21,096 bases of DNA from Phycisphaerales bacterium (GTDB lineage: Bacteria > Planctomycetota > Phycisphaerae > Phycisphaerales > SM1A02), in NCBI GenBank assembly GCA_029243925.1, contig JAQWRC010000269.1:1-21096 (forward strand). Direction: 5' to 3'. Position 1 is the stretch's first letter, and each line of letters begins with the position of its first letter. Positions 6,150 to 12,970 of the stretch are shown piece after piece. The notes beneath the pieces are model-generated. The model worked only from the letters and a program-made list of their open reading frames with translations. It ran no database searches and was not told the origin of the DNA. The position numbers were made by a program, and so were the translations under genes.

Positions 6150-8753
6150 TCAGCGATCGAGCATGCGCAGCTCGAGTGATTCAACCTGGAAGCGGGTGTC
6201 CGGAGTGTGCATCAGCAGTGCGATGCTGCCGTTGTGCTTCTTGGCGAGTTCGTCAACCCACTCATTGACTTTGATCCCATTGACGAAGGCTTCCAGATGA
6301 ATGCCTTCCTCGACGTGGCGACTGGTCACTCGATATTGGAATGTCGTAGCCGGTGCGAGCAGTTCTGTTCGAATCGCTTGCGATCCGAGACTGGCGGTTC
6401 GAGGCGCCCAGCCAACGGAGTTGTTGACGGATGCCTGGGGCCCGAGGATATTTCCATCCTGGTTGAAGGCGTCCGGGATGATCGCGGCCCATCCGCCTTC
6501 ATTGATTCGTACGCGGGCTCTCAGTTCAAAGTCCTGATCAATCCTGCGATTCAATATGAGTCCACCAGCTCCCTCGCCTTTGAGGATGCCGTCGACCACG
6601 TCCCAGTTTCCCGAAGTCTGTGTCCATCCAGTGAACTCGGCATCGGGAAGAATTGAAGACCACGAATCATCCTGCGGCCACTGGATGTTCATTGGTTTGG
6701 CACGGACGTCTGCAAATCCAACCATGCCCGGACCGCTGAGGATTTCAATGTGGCCCCGGTCGACGTCAATGCCTTCAATCGTGATGTCCTGATGCAACGT
6801 GGTGCCATCGAGGGTGAGCTTTCGCAGCACGGCGGGCTCGAAGACTCGTCCTTCCGTAGTCAGTTTCGGCGCAACGATTTCGCCCTTGAGTTCATGCCAG
6901 AGTCCAGCGCCCTGATAGGCATTGGTATCTGGCTCGATTCGAGTTCCATCCGGGAGCACCAGTGCGCCGCAGGTTGTTGGGTAGCCCGGGAGATGTGAGT
7001 TGTCCTTGAGTTCGATTACCACGCCGTCAAGAAGTCGGATCTTGGAAACGGATTGCTCGGGCAGAATGAATTTGATTTGAAACTCCATGTCGCCGTATTG
7101 GCCGCGGCTGACATAATCGCTGGGGGATTCGCCATTGTTCACAACGGCGGAGTTTCCGGGGCGAGTCGTGAATCGCGTTGGATCATCTGGATCGAGTTCC
7201 GCCTCTGCAAGATTCCATCCACTGGCATCCCACTGCTCGGAGACGCTTCCCCAAGTCAATCGCATCCAGCCGGCATCGCGATCATTTTTGCTTGCTGGTG
7301 GCTGAACGCGCCGCGCAACTTGGACGTCTGGTTTGCCAGCCCCGGGGATTCGATTGATGGTGTAGCTCACTTCGTTGTGCAGCAGAGGCACGTCGCCATC
7401 ACCGAGGACATCATCGAGTCGGATTCGAACGCAGGAGCCAGCTTCGATCGGGGCGGTGATCTGGAGGGTACGCCGGTCCTGAGACAAAGCGGTCTTGGTG
7501 ACTGGCACGTTGCGGACATGCTGTTCGGGGGAGCCGTATTCCCACCACCAGTTGTAGTCGTAGGCGGTCATCTGCACGTCATCGGGTTCGATCTGCACAT
7601 CGTCGGCCACGGGTTTCGTGAAGTCGATCTCGAAGCCATCCGGCTGGATGTGGATCTCCTTCATTTCCATGGGTTCGATGCCGTTGTAGCGGATACGAGC
7701 AAGCCCGTGTCCCGGGGGGAATCCGCCCCAGCCACGATTCGTAAAGCCGACGATCATCGTGCCGTCGGGCGCGAAGGCGACTCGGCAGGCCGAGCCGATG
7801 CGCTGCATGAACTTGAAGCAGGCTCCCTGTGTGACGCCGTCGACTTCCTCGAGTTGCGCCCGAATGACCATGCCATTGGTCAGCTCGGAAACGAACAGTT
7901 GCCCGGCGAAGGGGCCGAATGCGCCCTGAGACCGATCCGGTTCGAGGTTTCCAGTCGACCTGGACCATGAGTAGGGGATCCAGATGGCCGGGGGTGTCCG
8001 GTCGACGTCCGGTGGTTCACTGGAACTCAGCTCCGTCTCCGTGTCGTGGTCATCGGTCCACCGGAGGGAGGCCGGGTGCCCGAAGAAATCACCGTCGCGG
8101 ACATGCATGATTGGGCATGCAGCCATCCAGTCACCTTGATTGTCGGTGACGAGCAGTCGGCCTTCCATGTCGATGCCGAGTCCGCATGGACTCCGAACGC
8201 CGGTGGCGACGCGAGTGACGGTACCGTCAGGAGCAATGCGAAGGACGCACCCACGCAGGGGCGCACGTGATTTGCCGTGCCACCACTCCGGGTTCCAGAA
8301 TCCGACGTTCAACGTGACGTAGACGTTGCCTGCCTCATCCTGTGGCAGTCCGAAGGCGAACTCGTGGTAGTTGCCGGTCATGCCCCAGTCCTGGGTGATG
8401 GTGTCGATCGTCTCGAACGTACTGTCGCCGTCGAGATCGCGCAGTCGGGACAGTTCGCCGCGTTGCACCACGAGAATGTCGTCGCCGACGACCTTCAGTC
8501 CCAGTCCTTCATGAAGTCCTTCTGCGCCAAGATGGAAGACGGCGTCGTCGACATCGTCCGTCAGTGCATTCTCGATAATCCAGAGCTGGCCCCGCCGCGT
8601 CGTGACGACCAGTCGTCCATCGGGCAGGAAGTCCATGCCGCCGACTTCGAGGATTTCGCCGTCTGGACTCGTGAAGTGCTCAACGGCCCAGTAGTCGGAT
8701 TCAATGACTGGTGTGGCATTCAGGGTGAGAGCGGTAAGCAGCAGTGCAATCAT
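6150..8753 (-). CDS. Secreted beta-propeller dehydrogenase-like protein with two C-terminal DUF1080-like regions
   Basis: An 867-aa protein with a short N-terminal signal peptide (MIALLLTALTLNATP). Residues ~20-400 look like the six-bladed propeller of the glucose/sorbosone dehydrogenase group as found in planctomycetes: 'GGMDFLPDGRLVVTTRRGQLWII', 'YHEFAFGLPQDEAGNVYV', 'PCGLGIDMEGRLLVTDNQG', 'VAFAPDGTMIVGFTNRGWGG'. After a linker, two concanavalin-like regions follow (about 480-680 and 685-867). Stretches such as 'DMEFQIKFILPE', 'NWDVVDGILKGEG' and 'DFELRARVRI' resemble DUF1080, the 3-keto-disaccharide hydrolase domain. The start is firm: ATG overlaps the cytochrome stop (ATGA) and a G-rich SD (revcomp of 8762-8767) precedes it. 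Coupling to a cytochrome c suggests electrons from sugar oxidation pass to that partner (inference). The divergent DUF1080 copies may be inactive or carbohydrate-binding only. The substrate is unknown. Confidence 0.82.
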   Translation of the reverse strand: MIALLLTALTLNATPVIESDYWAVEHFTSPDGEILEVGGMDFLPDGRLVVTTRRGQLWIIENALTDDVDDAVFHLGAEGLHEGLGLKVVGDDILVVQRGELSRLRDLDGDSTFETIDTITQDWGMTGNYHEFAFGLPQDEAGNVYVTLNVGFWNPEWWHGKSRAPLRGCVLRIAPDGTVTRVATGVRSPCGLGIDMEGRLLVTDNQGDWMAACPIMHVRDGDFFGHPASLRWTDDHDTETELSSSEPPDVDRTPPAIWIPYSWSRSTGNLEPDRSQGAFGPFAGQLFVSELTNGMVIRAQLEEVDGVTQGACFKFMQRIGSACRVAFAPDGTMIVGFTNRGWGGFPPGHGLARIRYNGIEPMEMKEIHIQPDGFEIDFTKPVADDVQIEPDDVQMTAYDYNWWWEYGSPEQHVRNVPVTKTALSQDRRTLQITAPIEAGSCVRIRLDDVLGDGDVPLLHNEVSYTINRIPGAGKPDVQVARRVQPPASKNDRDAGWMRLTWGSVSEQWDASGWNLAEAELDPDDPTRFTTRPGNSAVVNNGESPSDYVSRGQYGDMEFQIKFILPEQSVSKIRLLDGVVIELKDNSHLPGYPTTCGALVLPDGTRIEPDTNAYQGAGLWHELKGEIVAPKLTTEGRVFEPAVLRKLTLDGTTLHQDITIEGIDVDRGHIEILSGPGMVGFADVRAKPMNIQWPQDDSWSSILPDAEFTGWTQTSGNWDVVDGILKGEGAGGLILNRRIDQDFELRARVRINEGGWAAIIPDAFNQDGNILGPQASVNNSVGWAPRTASLGSQAIRTELLAPATTFQYRVTSRHVEEGIHLEAFVNGIKVNEWVDELAKKHNGSIALLMHTPDTRFQVESLELRMLDR

Positions 8754-9970
8754 TGTGTTGTCTCCCCCTGCAATGATTGCACTGCGTCATCACTCCATTC
8801 TGGAATCACGAGTGTGGTTATGTTCATTGTGATGATGTCATGTGCAGGCAAGGGGATGGTCATTTCGTCTGACAAGCCTGAAGAATCAATGAGCAGATCC
8901 GAGGTGATCCCCTGAACAAGGCATTGCCCTTCAGGGAGGCGTCGAGCAATCCAGAGTGTGTTGCTTTCAGGATCATGCAGTGTCGCGATGTGAGGAAGAT
9001 CGTCGCCTCGCAGGTTGAGTGAGGCATCCGGTGCATCATCGAGCCCGCGGAGCACCAGATGGCGTCGGTAGCCGGCGCCGATGGTAAATGCGACGGCTTC
9101 GTTCCATTCTTCGACTTCAATCGTTCGTTCATCCGCAGGATGCGTGATGCGGGTCCGTACGATGGCGCGGTTTCCATTGACCGTTGTGCCTAGCAATATG
9201 GCGGACGTGCCGTGACCCAGATCAATCATGGGCTCGGGCTGTCCGCCATCGATGAGATCGATGATCTGCCCCATCGGTTTGAGCGGTGTTCCGCCTCGGC
9301 CGGTCCAGTCTGTTCGTTCCACAAAGTCGCCCATACGAACAGCCAGCAGGCGAACGTCATCGGCGCTGTATTCGAAGCTCAGGCCATCCGTCGTTCCAAC
9401 CAGCAGTCCGCGCGGGTGTTCTGGGAGCCCTTCGCCCAGTGCGGGCAAATGGCCACGAACGATCATCGGTACATCAGTGACCATGAGCATTCGATCAGCC
9501 TGCGTGACGACCAGTTCCGGAGGAGCAAGCGATCGAACGTACTCCGCCAGTGCACGTCGGTCTTGAGCGGAGATCGTGTCGGCAAATGCGGGCATTGGTG
9601 TGCCACCAATGCCGTTGGAGATTGTCCGGTACAACGCAGTTGGTGTGTTGCCGAAGGAAAACCCGCCGTCTTTGAACGATCGGGCGGGGCGGTCGAGCAC
9701 TTGTGTGCCATTGCCATCACCGGTTTCGCCATGGCATTGTGCGCAATACACCATGTAGAGCGTGCGGCTGGACATCGCCTGAACGGCGCCGGCTCGCATT
9801 TCGGCTGTGTGCAGGGGAGCACTGACGATGTGGCGCGAAGCAGTGGCTGCTCGCTTCGCGTTCGTCAGGGAGTTGGCGTACAGCCAAGCACCCCAGCCAA
9901 TGCCGCCTCCGACGAGGGGTACGGCGACGCAGAGGGCAAGCACGGAGGTGATGGTTGATTTGTGATTCAT
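8750..9970 (-). CDS. Membrane-anchored c-type cytochrome
   Basis: A 406-aa protein from ATG 9970. The frame is open to 10132, but the extra residues are not protein-like and would occupy the divergent promoter region; neither start has a clear Shine-Dalgarno sequence. A hydrophobic N-terminal segment (about 8-31) should anchor or export it. Residues ~70-155 form a class I cytochrome c: CAQCH (Cys76, Cys79, His80) binds haem and 'GGTPMPAF' offers the distal Met126. The remaining ~245 residues are beta-rich, with 'DVRLLAVRMGDFV' and 'WTGRGGTPLKPMG'; similar segments recur in planctomycete cytochrome and dehydrogenase proteins, but the function is unknown. First gene of a two-gene operon, its stop overlapping the start of the propeller/DUF1080 gene, so it is the likely electron acceptor for that protein in the periplasm. 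Confidence 0.88.
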   Translation of the reverse strand: MNHKSTITSVLALCVAVPLVGGGIGWGAWLYANSLTNAKRAATASRHIVSAPLHTAEMRAGAVQAMSSRTLYMVYCAQCHGETGDGNGTQVLDRPARSFKDGGFSFGNTPTALYRTISNGIGGTPMPAFADTISAQDRRALAEYVRSLAPPELVVTQADRMLMVTDVPMIVRGHLPALGEGLPEHPRGLLVGTTDGLSFEYSADDVRLLAVRMGDFVERTDWTGRGGTPLKPMGQIIDLIDGGQPEPMIDLGHGTSAILLGTTVNGNRAIVRTRITHPADERTIEVEEWNEAVAFTIGAGYRRHLVLRGLDDAPDASLNLRGDDLPHIATLHDPESNTLWIARRLPEGQCLVQGITSDLLIDSSGLSDEMTIPLPAHDIITMNITTLVIPEWSDDAVQSLQGETTQ

Positions 9971-10074
9971 GCGATCGCGCAGTCTAGCGTCTGATATCCA
10001 GACGAAATAGAGTGGGCTCTGGGCTTGATTTGCCGCCAGGATCAAATATTTGCGGCCATGAAGCTCCAATTTCC

Positions 10075-10104
10075 TTTGACGTGAGGCCGTGATCCTGCTC
10101 GAAT
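10075..10104 (+). promoter_or_regulatory. Possible promoter of the protease gene
   Basis: TTTGAC (10075-10080) resembles a -35 box, and TCGAAT (10099-10104), 18 bases downstream, matches four of six -10 positions. It sits about 65 bases before the GTG at 10171 in the 200-bp gap between divergent genes. The match is moderate; planctomycete promoters are poorly conserved. Confidence 0.3.
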
Positions 10105-10106
10105 CG

Positions 10107-10121
10107 AGAGAACTGTTCTCT
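10107..10121. promoter_or_regulatory. Palindrome AGAGAAC-T-GTTCTCT, candidate operator
   Basis: A perfect 7+7 palindrome around a central T lies just downstream of the possible -10 of the protease gene and about 50 bases before its start codon. The one-base centre favours a protein-binding dyad over an RNA hairpin. No specific regulator is suggested. Confidence 0.35.
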
Positions 10122-10170
10122 GCACTGTGCATCAGGGAGATGTCGGCAGAGCCTCACTTAGGAGAAAGAC

Positions 10171-12720
10171 GTGTTTACGAAGCCATCAGCCAACGTACGG
10201 ACATTGCTCGGGCTCAGCGCCGCAGCTCTGCTCTTGAGCCCTCTTTCAGTGCATGCAGCTCCGGGAACCGGTTCTGCCAATCACCAGAAGGTCCAAGGCG
10301 AGACGCTCGATTGGCCGACTGGCGATGTGCAGCGAGCCGACATGTCCAGCGGACTGCTTGTGAACGCATTGCCGAAATCCACGATCGTCTATGACGAAAT
10401 CGTGAAGGTCTCCGGCTCTGGTTGGATACGGCTTTATTTTGGCGAGGTCATGCTTGACAAGGGGAGCGTCATTCACGTCACGTCGCTTCTGGATCATGAC
10501 ACGATGACACTTGATCAAGGCATGCTGGAGCAGTGGGGCTACACCACGGCCTACTTCAACGGCGATGCGGTACGTGTCGAGTTGGAAGCAGGGCCGAATA
10601 CGACCGACAACATGGTGTCCATCGAGTTGGTCGGCTTCAATCCGATCATCGCCCATGATCGCGGCGATGGGTGCGGCATCTGCGGGCCCGATGATCGCGA
10701 ACCGGCTTCGGATGAGAACTTTGCTCGGTTGATGCCGGTTGGGTGCAGCGCAACGTTGTACAACGCCGAAAGCTGCATGGTGACCGCAGGTCATTGTCTT
10801 GGCGGCTCTTCAGCCGTCGTGCAGTTCAACGTGCCTGAGTCCAGCAGCAACTGTTCAACGAACAATCCGCCGGCTGCGGATCAGTTCCCGGTGCTGACCG
10901 AGTCCGGGCTCGACGGTGGCGTCGGAGCAGACTACGGGGCCATGCGCATCGGTACCAACTCATCCGGCCAGACGCCATACGACCGATACGGGACATTCGT
11001 TCCGATCGCCGATTCCGTACCTGGATCGGGTTCAATCGACATTACCGGATACGGCGTGGACGACGAGTGCACTCGCTCCCAGACGGAGCAATACCACGGT
11101 GGCCCGATCTCCTATACCGATTCAACAACCGTGGTCTATGACGTTGACATTACCTTCGGCAACTCCGGTTCTTCAATTCTCTACGACGGATCGATCATCG
11201 GCGTTGTGACGCACTGCAGCTATGGCTGCGAGAATTACGGGACACGCGTTGACGTGTCCGGCTTCGTCTCCGCTCGATCATCAGCCTGCGAAGGCGACGG
11301 TGGCGGTGGCGGTGAGTGCGCGGTTGGAGAGATCGAGGATTGCAATGGAAACTGTTGCCCAGCGGATTGGGTCAGCGACGGCTATTGCGATGATGGCAGT
11401 TATGAATGGAATGGTGTCCCCATCTATCTGAACTGCGACGAGTTCGACTGTGACGGCGGCGATTGCCCTGCGGAATCCTGCGGTGGTGGTGGCGGCGATG
11501 GAACCGGCGCCTGTTGCGTCGGCACCGAGTGCGCAGATGACCTGTCCAGTGATGAGTGTTCCACCTTTGGCGGCACCTATCAGGGCGACGACTCCAGTTG
11601 CAACTCCACCGATTGCGGTGGCGGCGGCGGTGAGTGCCCGGATGGCTGGTCGCAGGACTGTCAGGGAACATGCTTCCCGAACGAAGTATTCGATGCCTGG
11701 CTTGGCGACGGCTACTGCGATGATGGAACGTATATTCCTTACGACTACGGCTGTGATGAATGTCCTCCGGGCGTCGGCATGTACCTCAACTGCGATGAGT
11801 TCAGCTGCGACAACGGCGACTGCCCCGCGGAATCCTGCGGTGGTGGTGGCGGCGATGGAACCGGCGCCTGCTGCGTCGGCACCGAGTGCGCAGATGACCT
11901 GTCCAGTGATGAGTGTTCCACCTTTGGCGGCACCTATCAGGGCGACGACTCCAGCTGCAACTCCACCGATTGCGGTGGTGGTGGCGGCGGTGATGGCGAC
12001 ACATGTGCCGATGCCATTGAAGCGAACCTCGGTGTCAATGCCTTCGATACCACACAGAACTCGGACAGTGGATTCGGCGAGCCCGATGACTCCCAGTGTG
12101 CAGACACCTATCTCGACTGGTCGTCCAGCCCGGACAGCTGGTTCAGTTGGACAGCTCCCGGAGATGGCACGGCATCATTCACAACGTGTGACGTGTCTTC
12201 GTTCGATACTTCAGTCGTGCTCTACAGTGGCTCGGATTGCGGAAGTCTGCAGCAGATCGCCTGCAACGGTGATGCAGCTGACAGCAGTGGTTGCCAGGAC
12301 TACCACTCGCAGATCGATGGCATTTCCGTTGGTGCAGGTGAGCTGTATTACATTCGCGTCGGTGGTTGGCAAGGTGCGACCGGCGCTGGCACGTTGACCA
12401 TCGATGGCGACTTTGACAAGCCGCAAGAGGGCGCATGCTGTGTTGGCTTTGAATGTGTTCAATCCAATCAGAGCGATTGCAATGTCCTGGGCGGGGAATT
12501 CCAGGGCACTGGTTCATCGTGTGGTACCGAGGACATCTGCGGCACTCCCGATTGCGATGGTGACGGTGATGGTGACGGTCAAGTCAACGTCAACGATCTG
12601 CTTGGCGTCATTGGTGAATGGGGTTGCGTCAGCGGATGTGACTTCGATGTCACCGGTGATGGCCAGGTGAATGTCAGCGATGTGCTGATGGTCATCGGAT
12701 CCTGGGGTCCTTGTTTCTGA
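10171..12720 (+). CDS. Secreted trypsin-like serine protease with Cys-rich repeats and dockerin-like tail
   Basis: An 849-aa protein starting at GTG 10171, with GGAG (10161-10164) six bases upstream. A signal peptide (~1-30, ending SVHAA) is followed by a ~150-aa beta domain. Next comes a trypsin-fold protease with triad His208 (TAGHC), Asp254 (GADYGAMRI) and Ser332 (FGNSGSS). After a Gly-rich linker come two LNR/Notch-like modules (DGYCDDG.., YLNCDEF.C..GDC) and three ~37-aa 'GACCVG' modules. A PPC-like beta domain (CADAIEANLG to TGAGTLTI) lies before the third. The C terminus is a duplicated calcium-loop dockerin-like tail (DGDGQVNVNDLLGVIGEWG; DVTGDGQVNVSDVLMVIGSWG). Many Cys pairs indicate folding outside the cytoplasm. 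The two central GACCVG modules are almost identical at DNA level. It probably degrades extracellular protein; the tail may attach it to the surface or to a partner (inference). Confidence 0.88.
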   Translation: MFTKPSANVRTLLGLSAAALLLSPLSVHAAPGTGSANHQKVQGETLDWPTGDVQRADMSSGLLVNALPKSTIVYDEIVKVSGSGWIRLYFGEVMLDKGSVIHVTSLLDHDTMTLDQGMLEQWGYTTAYFNGDAVRVELEAGPNTTDNMVSIELVGFNPIIAHDRGDGCGICGPDDREPASDENFARLMPVGCSATLYNAESCMVTAGHCLGGSSAVVQFNVPESSSNCSTNNPPAADQFPVLTESGLDGGVGADYGAMRIGTNSSGQTPYDRYGTFVPIADSVPGSGSIDITGYGVDDECTRSQTEQYHGGPISYTDSTTVVYDVDITFGNSGSSILYDGSIIGVVTHCSYGCENYGTRVDVSGFVSARSSACEGDGGGGGECAVGEIEDCNGNCCPADWVSDGYCDDGSYEWNGVPIYLNCDEFDCDGGDCPAESCGGGGGDGTGACCVGTECADDLSSDECSTFGGTYQGDDSSCNSTDCGGGGGECPDGWSQDCQGTCFPNEVFDAWLGDGYCDDGTYIPYDYGCDECPPGVGMYLNCDEFSCDNGDCPAESCGGGGGDGTGACCVGTECADDLSSDECSTFGGTYQGDDSSCNSTDCGGGGGGDGDTCADAIEANLGVNAFDTTQNSDSGFGEPDDSQCADTYLDWSSSPDSWFSWTAPGDGTASFTTCDVSSFDTSVVLYSGSDCGSLQQIACNGDAADSSGCQDYHSQIDGISVGAGELYYIRVGGWQGATGAGTLTIDGDFDKPQEGACCVGFECVQSNQSDCNVLGGEFQGTGSSCGTEDICGTPDCDGDGDGDGQVNVNDLLGVIGEWGCVSGCDFDVTGDGQVNVSDVLMVIGSWGPCF
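11470..11621 (+). repeat. 152-bp direct repeat, copy 1
   Basis: Codes for the segment from AESCGGGGGDG through GACCVGTECADDL to NSTDCGG. It matches the copy 357 bp downstream at 150 of 152 positions; the only differences (11514 T/C and 11598 T/C) are synonymous. The LNR-like coding sequence before each copy is also similar but clearly more diverged. Confidence 0.95.
11827..11978 (+). repeat. 152-bp direct repeat, copy 2
   Basis: Second copy of the repeat at 11470-11621, in the same reading frame, differing only at 11871 and 11955. The near identity points to a recent duplication or to gene conversion inside the protease gene. Confidence 0.95.
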
Positions 12721-12748
12721 CCCTCGGGTGGATGTACAGTGCGTTTCT

Positions 12749-12786
12749 CATCGGCCGCTCTCTCGGGAGCGGCCGATGCTCATTTT
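12749..12786 (+). terminator. Rho-independent terminator of the protease gene
   Basis: A perfect 12-bp stem (CATCGGCCGCTC at 12749-12760 and GAGCGGCCGATG at 12767-12778) with a six-base loop begins about 30 bases after the stop codon. It is followed by CTCATTTT. The T run is short, but the stem is very stable. Confidence 0.78.
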
Positions 12787-12888
12787 GCGTTGGTTGAATC
12801 GCATCTCGGAGAACCAATTTTCAGGGCCGGTAATACTGATTTCGTGATGAAATGCGTGAATGAACGGGAAATGAGCTGAGTCAGCATG

Positions 12889-12917
12889 TACAGTGGGGGG
12901 ACGCCCGCGTCACTGTA
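12889..12917. promoter_or_regulatory. Inverted repeat upstream of the gene at 12971
   Basis: Arms TACAGTG (12889-12895) and CACTGTA (12911-12917) flank a 15-base G- and C-rich spacer that contains its own GACG/CGTC pair. It lies about 55 bases before the start codon, where an operator or leader hairpin could act. The 10-mer ATGTACAGTG overlapping the left arm also occurs at 12732-12741. Confidence 0.3.
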
Positions 12918-12970
12918 TGTTCTGTACCGCATAAGGCGTGATGGGCACACAATTTGGAAAGAGCACCGCA

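Noticed and set aside
7053..7970. A 305-aa plus-strand frame
   Set aside because: It lies opposite the propeller/DUF1080 gene, whose family motifs are clear; the antisense frame has no recognisable domain.
10107..10121. Considered as a LexA/SOS box
   Set aside because: The GAAC and GTTC halves are separated by one base, not the four of the Gram-positive type box, and the adjacent genes are not DNA-repair genes.
9971..10132. A 54-residue N-terminal extension of the cytochrome
   Set aside because: It would place a polar segment before a clear signal/anchor sequence and occupy the divergent promoter region.
11372..12004. Arg/His-rich and Ala/Thr-rich alternative frames over the repeat region
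   Set aside because: They arise from the repeated Gly/Cys/Asp codons of the protease in other frames and have no start signals.
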